A stretch of DNA of 64,000 nucleotides from Cribrihabitans marinus (GCF_900109035.1 NZ_FNYD01000003.1:124001-188000); one strand, 5' to 3'; positions 51,216-59,195 are shown, counted from the stretch's first letter. Made by a program: numbers and translations. Notes: generated from the letters alone by a model not told the origin.

Positions 51216-52217
51216 TCAGTTCAGGCGGCCCATCGCCACGGCGACATCGGCCATGCGCACGGAAAAGCCCCATTCGTTGTCATACCAGGCCAGCACCCGC
51301 ACCATCCGGTCGCCGACCACCCGGGTCTGATCGGGCGCGAAGATCGAGCTCTGCTCGGTATGGTTGAAGTCGATCGACACCAGCGGCGCCGGTTCATAGC
51401 CCAGCACCCGGCCCATCGGGCCACGGGCGGCGTCGGCGACGATGGCGTTCACCTCGTCGGCGGTCACGTCGCGGGCAGCGCGGAAGGTCAGGTCGACAGC
51501 CGAGACATTCGGCGTCGGCACCCGGATCGCGGAGCCGTCCAGCTTGCCCTTGAGGCCCGGCAGCACCTCGCCCAGTGCCTTGGCCGCGCCCGTGCTGGTG
51601 GGGATCATCGCCATCGCCGCGGCGCGGGCGCGATACAGGTCGTTGTGGCGGCGGTCCAGCGTCGGCTGGTCGCCGGTATAGGCGTGAATGGTGGTCATGA
51701 TACCCGACTCGATGCCGATGGCCTCGTCCAGCACCTTGGCCAGCGGGGCGAGGCAGTTCGTCGTACACGATCCGTTCGACACCATCCGGTCGTTGGCGCT
51801 CAGCTCCTCGTCATTGACGCCGAAGACCACGGTCTTGTCCACGTTCTTGCCCGGCGCCGACAGCAGCACCTTGCCGGCACCGCGTTCCAGATGGGCGCGG
51901 GCCTTCGCGCCGTCGTTGAATTTGCCGGTGCATTCCAGCACCACGTCGCAGCCGTCCCAGTCCAGCGCGTTCAGGTCGTAGGTCGAGAACATCTCCATCG
52001 GGCCGTGCCCCAGATCCATCGTGTTGGCGCCGACGATGATGTCGCGGGGGAACCGTCCGTGCACGCTGTCATATTTCAGAAGATGGGCGGCGGTCTCGAT
52101 CGGGCCGGTCGCATTCACCTTGACCACTTCGATGTCGTTGCGGCCCGAGGCCGCGATGTGGGACAGGGTGCAGCGGCCGATGCGGCCGAATCCGTTGATG
52201 CCAACCTTGATGGTCAT
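51216..52217 (-). CDS. gap: Glyceraldehyde-3-phosphate dehydrogenase, GapB-like cofactor site
   Basis: This 333-residue type I GAPDH has the nucleotide fold GINGFGRIGR at 7-16. Catalytic Cys151 lies in SNGSCTTNCLAP (usually SNASCTTN). LLKYDSVHGRF and WYDNEWGFSVRM are typical. At the cofactor site the usual IND after beta-2 is VNA (residues 34-36), the GapB pattern, so NADP use and a gluconeogenic role are likely; that is inference from the family. GGAGC precedes ATG 52217. A large inverted repeat lies 85-119 nt upstream. pgk is elsewhere. Confidence 0.95.
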   Translation of the reverse strand: MTIKVGINGFGRIGRCTLSHIAASGRNDIEVVKVNATGPIETAAHLLKYDSVHGRFPRDIIVGANTMDLGHGPMEMFSTYDLNALDWDGCDVVLECTGKFNDGAKARAHLERGAGKVLLSAPGKNVDKTVVFGVNDEELSANDRMVSNGSCTTNCLAPLAKVLDEAIGIESGIMTTIHAYTGDQPTLDRRHNDLYRARAAAMAMIPTSTGAAKALGEVLPGLKGKLDGSAIRVPTPNVSAVDLTFRAARDVTADEVNAIVADAARGPMGRVLGYEPAPLVSIDFNHTEQSSIFAPDQTRVVGDRMVRVLAWYDNEWGFSVRMADVAVAMGRLN

Positions 52218-52301
52218 GACGTGCTCCGACAGGTGGTTTCCTGGCAGCCGTATAGCCTTGCTTAACGCGTTCAGGAAGGGCAAATACGCAATATTTTGAG
52301 T

Positions 52302-52336
52302 GCGTTAGCGCAAACTTGACGTGATTGCGCTAACGC
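52302..52336. promoter_or_regulatory. 12-bp perfect inverted repeat before gap
   Basis: GCGTTAGCGCAA (52302-52313) and TTGCGCTAACGC (52325-52336) are perfect arms around an 11-nt spacer. It lies in the divergent gap between gap and the DUF808 gene. Each arm holds TTAGCGC, like half of a LacI-family operator. Related sequences lie before pgk and pdhA. It is a strong candidate operator. Confidence 0.7.
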
Positions 52337-52395
52337 TTGTGCTGACCGATCATTCCGCTAGGCTGGCAGGTCAGGAGAGCGCGAAAGGGTGCGGG

Positions 52396-53367
52396 ATGAG
52401 CGGATTGCTGGCCTTGCTGGACGATGTTGCGGGGATCGCCAAGGTGGCGGCGGCCTCGGTCGACGACGTGGCGGCGGCGGCGGGCAAGGCCGGGGCCAAG
52501 ACCGCGGGCGTCATCATCGACGACGCCGCGGTCACGCCGAAATACCTGCAGGGCTTTGCGCCGGCGCGCGAGTTGCCGATCATCTGGCGGATCGCGCGCG
52601 GCTCGCTTTTCAACAAGGTCATTTTGCTGCTGCCGGTGGCGATCCTGCTGGCCAATTTCGCGCCATGGATGATCACGCCGCTACTCATGCTGGGCGGCTG
52701 CTACCTGTGTTTCGAGGGCGCGGAAAAGATCTTTCACGCGCTGTTCCCGCATGGCAGCGCCGAGATCAAGAAGGACATGGATGTCCGTGATCCCGGCCAC
52801 CTGGAGGAACAGAAGATCAAGGGCGCGATCAAGACCGACTTCATCCTGTCGGCCGAGATCATGACCATCGCGCTGGCCGCGATCGAGGCGCCGAATGTCT
52901 GGATGCAGACCGCGACGCTTGCGGTGGTGGGCATCGGCGTCACACTGGCGGTCTACGGATCCGTGGCGGTGATCGTGAAGATGGACGATGTCGGGCTCTT
53001 CATGGCGACACATGGCCGGACCGGACCCGGCCGCGCGCTGGGGCGGGGCCTGGTCAAGGCGATGCCAGCGCTTTTGAAGCTTCTGTCGGTGTTGGGCACC
53101 GCCGCGATGCTCTGGGTCGGCGGCTCGATCATCATCCACGGGCTCGAGGTGCTGGGCTTCGGCTGGCTGGGCCGTCACATCTACGACATCGCCAATGCGG
53201 CCGGCTACGCGGTGTCCGAGGGCTGGACCGGTGCGGTCAAGTGGATCGCCAAGGCCACGATGGACGGGGTGTTCGGGCTGATCCTGGGCTTCGTCCTGAT
53301 CCCGCTGGCGACCAAACTGGTGATGCCGGCGGTCGCCCGTCTGCAAGCCGCGCGGCGCACCGGCTAG
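52396..53367 (+). CDS. DUF808 (YedI-type) membrane protein
   Basis: This 323-residue membrane protein of the DUF808 family begins MSGLLALLDDVAGIAKVAAAS (landmark), with ASVDDVAAAAGKAGAKTAGV and VVDD-like IIDDAAVTPKYLQGF typical of the family. About six hydrophobic helices follow, with the conserved KIKGAIKTDFILSAEIM between them. Function is unknown. It is divergent from gap and shares with it the large inverted repeat, so common control is possible. A dispersed repeat follows its stop. Confidence 0.93.
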   Translation: MSGLLALLDDVAGIAKVAAASVDDVAAAAGKAGAKTAGVIIDDAAVTPKYLQGFAPARELPIIWRIARGSLFNKVILLLPVAILLANFAPWMITPLLMLGGCYLCFEGAEKIFHALFPHGSAEIKKDMDVRDPGHLEEQKIKGAIKTDFILSAEIMTIALAAIEAPNVWMQTATLAVVGIGVTLAVYGSVAVIVKMDDVGLFMATHGRTGPGRALGRGLVKAMPALLKLLSVLGTAAMLWVGGSIIIHGLEVLGFGWLGRHIYDIANAAGYAVSEGWTGAVKWIAKATMDGVFGLILGFVLIPLATKLVMPAVARLQAARRTG

Positions 53368-53377
53368 GCCCGTCCAA

Positions 53378-53442
53378 GGGGGTGCAACAGCCCCCTCATT
53401 CCTCTTGCCAAAAATATCCCGGAGCGCGAGGCAGAGCCTCGC
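53378..53442 (+). repeat. Dispersed intergenic element, copy C
   Basis: GGGGG-TGCAACAG-CCCCC (53378-53395) is followed by the core ATTCCTCTTGCC-AAAAATATCCCGG (53398-53422) and GCGAGGC-AGA-GCCTCGC (53426-53442). It lies between the convergent DUF808 and tkt genes. Compared with copies A and B one hairpin comes before the core and the core has drifted. Confidence 0.6.
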
Positions 53443-53464
53443 ATAGACCCCGGTTCCGCCGCGA

Positions 53465-55486
53465 TCAGCCCAGCAGGTCGCGGACCCTTTCCGCGGCGGC
53501 CTGCGCCGTGATGCCGAAATGCTCGAACAGCTCGCCCGCCGGGGCCGAGGCGCCGAAGCCCGTCATGCCGACGAACCCGGCCTTGGCCTCGCGCCCGCGC
53601 TCGCCCAGAAGCAGCCGGTCCCAGCCGCCGTCGCGCACCGCCGCCTCGATGCCGACGCGCACCGGGCCGGCGGGCAGGACGCGCCTGCGATAGGTCTCGT
53701 CCTGTTCGGCGAAAAGCTCCATGCAGGGCATAGAGACGACGCGGGTGCCAATCCCCTCGGCCTCCAGAAGCGCCTTGGCCTCCATCGCCAGCGACACTTC
53801 GGACCCGGTGGCGATCAGGATCGCGCGGCGCTTGGCCTCGGCCTCGGCCAGCACATAGCCGCCCTGTGCGGTCAGATTCTTGGTCTTGTGATCGCCCCGC
53901 ACCGTCGGCACGCCCTGACGGGTCAGCGCCAGGACCGAGGGGCTGGCGCGGAAGCTCAGCGCAAGCTCCCAGGCCTCGGCGGTCTCGACCATGTCGGCGG
54001 GACGGAAGACATAGGTGTTGGGCGTCGCGCGGCTGATCGCCAGGTGCTCGACCGGCTGGTGGGTCGGGCCGTCCTCGCCCAGGCCGATGCTGTCGTGGGT
54101 CATCACGAAGACCGAGGGAACCTTCATCAGCGCCGCCAGCCGCATGGCGGGCCGTGCATAGTCGGTGAAGGCCATGAACGTGCCGCCATACGGGCGGATG
54201 CCGCCATGCAGCGCCATGCCGTTCATCGCCGCGGCCATGCCGTGCTCGCGGATGCCGTAGTGGATGTACCGGCCCTTGCGGTTCTCGGGAAGGAACACGC
54301 CCAGGTCCGGCGTCTTGGTGTTGTTCGACCCGGTCAGGTCGGCCGAGCCGCCGATGGTCTCGGTGACCACCGGGTTGATGACCTCCAGCACCTTTTCCGA
54401 GGCCGCGCGGGTGGCCAGCTTGGGCTGCGTCTCGGCGGTCTGCTTTTTCAGCGCGCGGATGGTGGCGGCCAGCTTCTTCGGCGGCTCCAAGGCATGGGCG
54501 CGGTTGAACTCGGTCTGCTTTCGCTCGGACAGCTGGGCGAACCGCTCTTCCCACGCGCGGCGTTCGGACGCGCCGCGGCTGCCGATCGCCTCCCAGGCCG
54601 ACTTGACCTCCGAGGGCACCTCGAAGGGCCCGTGCGCCCAGCCATAGGCGTCCTTGGCGGCGCGCAGCTGGTCGGCGTCGGTCAGCGCGCCGTGGCCCTT
54701 CGACGTGTCCTGCGCGGCGTGGCCCAGCGCGATATGCGTCTTGCAGGCGATCATCGAGGGCTTCTTGGACGACTTGGCCTTGGCGATGGCGGCTTCGATG
54801 GCCTGCGGGTCGTGGCCGTCGATCTCGATCACCTGCCAGCCGGCGGACTTGAAGCGCATGGGCTGGTCGGTGCGGTCGGCGATGTCGAGCGGGCCGTCGA
54901 TGGTGATGTCGTTGTTGTCCCAGAACACGATCAGCTTGCCCAGTTCCAGCCGGCCGGCCAGCGTGATCGCCTCCTGGCTCACGCCTTCCATCAGGCAGCC
55001 GTCGCCCGCGATCACATAGGTGTGGTGATCCACCACCTTGCGGCCATAGCGCGCGCGCTGGGCCTCTTCGGCGATGGCGAAGCCCACGGAGTTGGCCAGC
55101 CCCTGGCCCAGCGGGCCGGTGGTGGTCTCGATGGCGTCGGCCATGAAGTTCTCGGGATGGCCGGCGGTGCGGGCGCCCAGCTGGCGGAAGTTGCGGATCT
55201 GGTCCAGCGTGATCTGCGCGTCACCGGTGAGATAAAGCAGCGAGTAGAGCAGCATCGAGCCATGCCCCGCGGACAGGATGAACCGGTCGCGGTCGGGCCA
55301 GTTCGGATGCGCCGCATCGAATTTCAGGTGCTTCTCGAACAGCACCGTGGCCACGTCCGCCATGCCCATCGGCATGCCGGAATGGCCCGAGTTCGCGGCG
55401 GCGACCGCGTCGAGCGTCAGGGCGCGGATCGCGGCGGCCTTGGTCCAGTGTTCGGGGTTGGCGTTGCGCAGCTCTGTCAGGTCCAC
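53465..55486 (-). CDS. tkt: Transketolase
   Basis: This 673-residue ThDP enzyme moves two-carbon units in the pentose phosphate pathway. Landmarks are [18 protein letters not shown] (N-terminal, His of the ThDP pocket), [42 protein letters not shown] with FWDNND (ThDP-Mg motif), [10 protein letters not shown] and [19 protein letters not shown]. The start is GTG 55486 with AAGGAGCG upstream. Length is typical. It is divergent from the coiled-coil/zapA unit across 255 nt in which I see no RNA gene. Confidence 0.96.
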   Translation of the reverse strand: MDLTELRNANPEHWTKAAAIRALTLDAVAAANSGHSGMPMGMADVATVLFEKHLKFDAAHPNWPDRDRFILSAGHGSMLLYSLLYLTGDAQITLDQIRNFRQLGARTAGHPENFMADAIETTTGPLGQGLANSVGFAIAEEAQRARYGRKVVDHHTYVIAGDGCLMEGVSQEAITLAGRLELGKLIVFWDNNDITIDGPLDIADRTDQPMRFKSAGWQVIEIDGHDPQAIEAAIAKAKSSKKPSMIACKTHIALGHAAQDTSKGHGALTDADQLRAAKDAYGWAHGPFEVPSEVKSAWEAIGSRGASERRAWEERFAQLSERKQTEFNRAHALEPPKKLAATIRALKKQTAETQPKLATRAASEKVLEVINPVVTETIGGSADLTGSNNTKTPDLGVFLPENRKGRYIHYGIREHGMAAAMNGMALHGGIRPYGGTFMAFTDYARPAMRLAALMKVPSVFVMTHDSIGLGEDGPTHQPVEHLAISRATPNTYVFRPADMVETAEAWELALSFRASPSVLALTRQGVPTVRGDHKTKNLTAQGGYVLAEAEAKRRAILIATGSEVSLAMEAKALLEAEGIGTRVVSMPCMELFAEQDETYRRRVLPAGPVRVGIEAAVRDGGWDRLLLGERGREAKAGFVGMTGFGASAPAGELFEHFGITAQAAAERVRDLLG

Positions 55487-55741
55487 GGGGCACGCTCCTT
55501 TGGGTTCTTGCCGGGTCGCAGGCTCAATACCATCCGCCCCCCAAAGTGCAAGCGGAACCCGGGATCGGCGGCGTCTTGCGGGTGAACTGCCGCGGGCAAG
55601 TGCTTGAAACCAATAGGGGGGTATTTTCCCGCCGCTTTCGCTAGACTAAGCCTATGGGAACCCGATCCCGATTCGGCGCGCGACGCTTGGCGGAGAACGG
55701 GACCGGGCAAGAACAACCAACCGAAGGATTGGGTGAGGCGC

Positions 55742-56761
55742 ATGAGCCAGATCGAGGAACTCCAGAGCCGGATTTCAGCCGCGATGGACCGGATTGGCGC
55801 GGGGGTCGAGGTTCTCGGAACCGCCCGGCCCGGGGCCGCGCCGGAGGCCGATGCCGGGGCCGGTGACGCCGGGGCCGAACCCGATCCGGCGCTGCTGGAG
55901 GCGCTGGAAGAAGAGAAGATGGCCAACGCCCAGCTGGAGGAGCGGCTCAAGCGGCTCAAGTCCCGGCATGAGGAGGAACTGGCCGGGCTGCGCGAGAGCG
56001 GCGGCGAGGCGGATGGCGAAGAGCTGGCGGCGTTGCGCGCCGAGCTGGAAGAGCTGCGCGCCCGGACCGAGGCGCCGTCCGAGACGGGTGGCGAGGATGC
56101 GGATGGGGATCTGAGGGCGCAGCTGGCCGAGGCCAATGCCGCGCTGGCCGCCGCCGAGGCCGCGCGCGCCGCGCTGGAGGCGGAGCGGCAGGAGGGCGAC
56201 GAGGCGGATCAACTCCGCCAGGAAATCGCGACGCTTTACGAACAGCTGGACGGGGTCGAGGATCCCGCGCCATTGCACGACGAGATCGCCACGTTGAAGG
56301 CGCAGCTTGAGACGGTCGAGGATCCGGCGCCGCTGCATGAAGAGATCACGGCCCTGTGTGCGCGGGCCGAGGCCCGCGAGGCCGAGGCCGGGGCGCTGCG
56401 CGACGAGCTGGAGGCGACGCGGGCCCGGCTGGCCGATACCGAGCGGCTGGAGGACCTGAACGCCGAGTTGGAGATGCTGCGCGCCGAGCGGTTGAGTCAC
56501 GGCGAGGCGATGACGCGGCTGGACATGGACCTGCAGCGCCTGCGCAAGGCCAGCGCGCAGCTGCGCGAGGTCAACGAGGCGCTGCGCGAGGCCAATGCCG
56601 CGGGCCTGGCCGATCCCGGCCTGATCGACAGCGGATTGCAGGCCGAGCTGGAGGCGCTGCGCGCGGTGCGCGCCACCGACGCTGCCGAGGCGCAGGCGGT
56701 GTTGTCCCGGCTCGAACCGCTGCTGGCGCAGGCCAACCTTCCAGAAGGAGAGGATGAATAA
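55742..56761 (+). CDS. Coiled-coil protein coupled to zapA
   Basis: This 339-residue protein has no recognised domain but is almost entirely heptad-rich from about 50 to 320, with Ala, Glu, Arg and Leu dominating. A 20-residue tandem repeat (EIATLYEQLDGVEDPAPLHD then EIATLKAQLETVEDPAPLHE) interrupts the coil near 161-200. ATG 55742 fits (MSQIEELQSRI) and lies near GTGAGGCGC. Its stop overlaps the zapA start by one base (TAATG), so it is translationally coupled to a Z-ring protein. It is a candidate ZapB-like or other division partner; that is inference from context. Confidence 0.85.
   Translation: MSQIEELQSRISAAMDRIGAGVEVLGTARPGAAPEADAGAGDAGAEPDPALLEALEEEKMANAQLEERLKRLKSRHEEELAGLRESGGEADGEELAALRAELEELRARTEAPSETGGEDADGDLRAQLAEANAALAAAEAARAALEAERQEGDEADQLRQEIATLYEQLDGVEDPAPLHDEIATLKAQLETVEDPAPLHEEITALCARAEAREAEAGALRDELEATRARLADTERLEDLNAELEMLRAERLSHGEAMTRLDMDLQRLRKASAQLREVNEALREANAAGLADPGLIDSGLQAELEALRAVRATDAAEAQAVLSRLEPLLAQANLPEGEDE
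56222..56341 (+). repeat. 60-bp tandem repeat inside the coiled-coil gene
   Basis: Two in-frame 60-bp units (56222-56281, 56282-56341) encode nearly the same 20 residues, each ending VEDPAPLH plus Asp or Glu. A degenerate third unit begins EITAL. The proline pair in each unit would break the helix and form two hinges 20 residues apart. Confidence 0.75.
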
Positions 56762-57156
56762 TGCCTGAGGTGACGATCAAGATCGGCGGACGCGGCTTCG
56801 AGGTGTCGTGCCAGTCCGGCGAGGAGGAATTCCTGCACGCCGCCGCCAAGATGCTCGACGACGAGGCGCAGGTCCTGTCGGACCAGATCGGCCGTATGCC
56901 CGAGGCGCGGATGCTGCTGATGGCCGGGTTGCTGCTGGCCGACAAGACCGCCGCCTACGAGGACAAGCTGCGCGCCATGGAAACCCGCCTGGCCGAGCGC
57001 GAGGGCGAGCTGAACCGGCTGCGCAACGCGCCGCCGCCCGATCCCGAGCGGGTCGAGGTGGCCGTCGTGCCGCCATCGGTGACCGACACGCTGGCGGAAC
57101 TGGCCGCCCGCGCCGAGTCTCTGGCCGACGCGGTCGAGGAGAAGGTGCAGGGATGA
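56761..57156 (+). CDS. zapA: Cell division protein ZapA
   Basis: This 131-residue ZapA binds FtsZ and bundles the Z-ring. The N-terminal domain has PEVTIKIGGRGFEVSCQSGEEEFLHAAAKMLDDEA (in pieces), with GRMPEARMLLMAGLLLADKTA in the central helix, then a coiled coil to about 90. A less ordered C-terminal extension (about 90-131) makes it longer than E. coli ZapA (109). It starts in the TAATG overlap with the coiled-coil gene and ends in an ATGA overlap with the MliC-like gene. Confidence 0.93.
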   Translation: MPEVTIKIGGRGFEVSCQSGEEEFLHAAAKMLDDEAQVLSDQIGRMPEARMLLMAGLLLADKTAAYEDKLRAMETRLAEREGELNRLRNAPPPDPERVEVAVVPPSVTDTLAELAARAESLADAVEEKVQG

Positions 57157-57506
57157 GACATTCGATTTCCCTCGCCGTTGCCGCCATGCTGGCCGTCGCG
57201 GCCCCGGCCGCGGCGCAGGAACCCGAGTTGGTGCAAGTGACATATACCTGCGACCGAGGCGTCGAAGTGCCGGTGGTCTTCATCAACACCGAGACCGGGC
57301 CCGGGCAGGCGGTCATGCAGATCGAGGGCAAGCTGGTGGCGCTGCGCGCCGCGCCCACGGGATCGGGCGTGCGCTATGTGGCGGTGGACGAGCAGGACAG
57401 CTATCGCCTCTATACCAAGGGCGACGTCGCCATCATCGGCCACCTGGTGGCGGATCACACCGCCACCGAGACGGTCCTGTTCGAGGAATGCACCGCCGGG
57501 AACTGA
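57153..57506 (+). CDS. Exported MliC-like protein (C-type lysozyme inhibitor family)
   Basis: This 117-residue protein has a Sec signal peptide (residues 1-21, AAPAAAQ cleavage region). The mature part has VTYTCDRGVEVPVVF, GQAVMQIEGKLVALRAAP, GSGVRYVAVDEQDSYRLYTKGD and LFEECTA. The order YTC, G-K-L, SG-x-RY, KGD matches the MliC/PliC fold, which inhibits lysozyme in the periplasm. The terminal Cys pairs with the first, as in the family. It overlaps zapA by ATGA, an odd partner for an envelope-defence protein. A role specific to lysozyme is not proven. Confidence 0.75.
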   Translation: MRHSISLAVAAMLAVAAPAAAQEPELVQVTYTCDRGVEVPVVFINTETGPGQAVMQIEGKLVALRAAPTGSGVRYVAVDEQDSYRLYTKGDVAIIGHLVADHTATETVLFEECTAGN

Positions 57507-57531
57507 GGCTTCGCGCCCTGTCGCCGGGCGA

Positions 57532-58179
57532 TCAGGGCATGACCCGGCTCAGGCCCATGACCAGCTTTTCCGCCGCGCGAAGCTCGGTCTCGATGCGCTT
57601 TATCTCTTTTCCGGCCTTGGTGAGGTCCTGATACATGGCCTTGAGCGCGAGGTCGCGCTGGTCAACGGGGAGCTTCGCCCATTTCCTCTCGAGCGCGCGG
57701 GCTTTTTTCATCAGGTCACGATGAGCGAGCAGATGGACCGATCGCTGCAACTGGCGCCCGCGACATTCCGGTGAGATGTCGTTGCATTGGGTGTCGATCC
57801 GGTCGGCGCGGCGCAGATAGTCGGCGGCGGCCGCCTTGAATTCGGCGATTTTCTTTTCGTCCTTGTACCGGTCCCGGCTCCAGCCCGAGATGACCTTGAC
57901 CAGCAATTTGCGGCTGGCGGACACCTCCTTGAGCGCCTTGGACAGCCGCGCGATCTTGGTGCGTTCGGCCTTGAGGCCGGCTGGCGGGAGCAGAGGGATG
58001 AAGAGCGGCGCGGCCTTGGGCAGCTTCGTCTTCGGCGAAGGTGCCAGCGCCTTGAACGCCTTGTTATAGGGCTTGTCGATCAGCTTCTGGTGCAGGGTTG
58101 CAGGCCAATCGAGACTTGCCAGCGCCTTCGCAGCCGTACCGTTCTTGGGAATCCTTTCGGACAGAAGGTAATCGTTCAC
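57532..58179 (-). CDS. Unrecognised lysine-rich 215-residue protein
   Basis: I do not recognise a family. It has 14% or so lysine and is helical: SERIPKNGTAAKALASLDWP near the N-terminus, a proline-rich bend PLFIPLLPPAGLKAE near 58-72, then long charged helices (ARLSKALKEVSASRKLLVKV, AADYLRRADRIDTQCN, ALERKWAKLPVDQRDLALKAMY). Two cysteines (TQCND, PECRG) are 10 residues apart. No signal peptide is present. The GTG start at 58179 has GGAGGTGTC directly before it. It stands between the MliC-like gene and grxD. Binding to nucleic acid is possible from its charge. Confidence 0.7.
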   Translation of the reverse strand: MNDYLLSERIPKNGTAAKALASLDWPATLHQKLIDKPYNKAFKALAPSPKTKLPKAAPLFIPLLPPAGLKAERTKIARLSKALKEVSASRKLLVKVISGWSRDRYKDEKKIAEFKAAAADYLRRADRIDTQCNDISPECRGRQLQRSVHLLAHRDLMKKARALERKWAKLPVDQRDLALKAMYQDLTKAGKEIKRIETELRAAEKLVMGLSRVMP

Positions 58180-58290
58180 GACACCTCCAGGTTGGAAGCG
58201 CAATGGCGACCGGCCCGCACTGTGCGGACCGGCCTCGGGACTTTACCACAAATCGTCAAATTTCGCGAACTGGGGGCCGGGGCGCGGCGC

Positions 58291-58653
58291 TCAGGCGTTG
58301 GCTTCGCGGATCTTCTCGGCCGCATCCTTGTCGAAAGTGACGCCGTTTTCGGAAAACAGCGTGTCCAGTTCGCCCGAGAGCGTCATCTCGGTGATGATGT
58401 CGCAACCGCCGACGAACTCGCCCTTCACGTAGAGCTGCGGGATGGTGGGCCAGTCGGAATAGTCCTTGATGCCCTGCCGGATCTCCTCGTCGGCCAGCAC
58501 GTTCACGTCGGCGAAATCGACGCCCATGTAGTTCAGCACGCCGGCCACGCGCGAGGAGAACCCGCATTGCGGCATCTCCTTTGTGCCCTTCATGTAGAGC
58601 ACGACGTCATGTGCCTTGACGGTTTCGTCGATCCGGGTCTTTGCGTCGGTCAT
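58291..58653 (-). CDS. grxD: Monothiol glutaredoxin (Grx4 type)
   Basis: This 120-residue CGFS glutaredoxin carries a [2Fe-2S] cluster with glutathione and usually pairs with BolA. The single active Cys30 is in MPQCGFSSRV. WPTIPQLYVKGEFVGGCDI is the glutathione-binding stretch. ATG 58653 lies within the 3' end of the membrane-protein gene (47-nt overlap). The next gene upstream on the same strand but one is bolA. The order purL, bolA, membrane gene, grxD matches many Rhodobacteraceae. Confidence 0.95.
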   Translation of the reverse strand: MTDAKTRIDETVKAHDVVLYMKGTKEMPQCGFSSRVAGVLNYMGVDFADVNVLADEEIRQGIKDYSDWPTIPQLYVKGEFVGGCDIITEMTLSGELDTLFSENGVTFDKDAAEKIREANA

Positions 58654-58942
58654 CTGCGTTTCGTCCTTGTTCTGCGTGGTCTTCGGTGTCCGCAGCGCAC
58701 TGTTCGGCCACGGCGTCGGTGTCGTCCTGCTGCTCGTTGACGGGTTCGAACTCCTCGGGGTCGAACCCGTCCTCGCCTTCGGCGAGCGCGCCCACATGGG
58801 TGGTGTTGGTTTCCGGGTCATAGGTCAACCCGTAGGATTTGGGACCTTCCTGCTTCCAGCGGCGGTATTCAAACCAGCCGGCATAGGCAAAGACGCCTAC
58901 CGCCGGCAGCAGGATCAGCACGGCGAGGGTCGTCGCCTCCAT
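58607..58942 (-). CDS. Unknown small membrane protein between bolA and grxD
   Basis: This 111-residue protein has one N-terminal membrane helix (about 4-24, ending AYAGWFEYRRWKQEGP) and a long acidic then basic tail (EGEDGFDPEEFEPVNEQQDD, then DDRRKDPDRRNRQGT). AAGGAGG lies just before ATG 58942. Its last 47 nt overlap the grxD start, unusually long for this window, so the C-terminal tail may be dispensable. It lies between two Fe-S trafficking genes and may anchor them to the membrane; that is inference. Confidence 0.75.
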   Translation of the reverse strand: MEATTLAVLILLPAVGVFAYAGWFEYRRWKQEGPKSYGLTYDPETNTTHVGALAEGEDGFDPEEFEPVNEQQDDTDAVAEQCAADTEDHAEQGRNADDRRKDPDRRNRQGT

Positions 58943-58952
58943 CAAACCTCCT

Positions 58953-59195
58953 TCACTCGGGCGCCTTTGTGGTCAGCGCCAGCGCGTGCAGTTCACCCGC
59001 CGAGCCGTCCATCTTGCCCTTGAGCGCGGCATAGACCGCGCGTTGCTGTTGCACGCGGTTCTTGCCGCGAAAGCTCTCGTCGATCACCTCGGCGGCATAG
59101 TGGTTCCCGTCGCCCGCCAGGTCGGTGATAGTGATCCGGGCATCGGGAAAGGTCTCCCGGATCAGGGATTCGATTTCATGGGCCTGCATCGCCAT
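58953..59195 (-). CDS. bolA: BolA-family protein
   Basis: This 80-residue BolA-like protein binds a [2Fe-2S] cluster jointly with monothiol glutaredoxin. Landmarks are EIESLIRETFPDARITI, GDGNHYAAEVIDESFRGKNRVQQQR and VYAALKGKMDG. The conserved His is in GNHYAAEV. AGGAGA lies 8 nt before ATG 59195; a second ATG at 59189 is possible. It follows purL by 67 nt on the same strand and precedes the membrane gene and grxD. Confidence 0.95.
   Translation of the reverse strand: MAMQAHEIESLIRETFPDARITITDLAGDGNHYAAEVIDESFRGKNRVQQQRAVYAALKGKMDGSAGELHALALTTKAPE

Noticed and set aside
55487-55741. A 6S RNA gene in the tkt / zapA-side gap, since 6S often lies near zapA
   Set aside because: CGGGATCGG and CCGATCCCG can pair across about 95 nt, but the long imperfect rod and central bubble of 6S RNA are not found.
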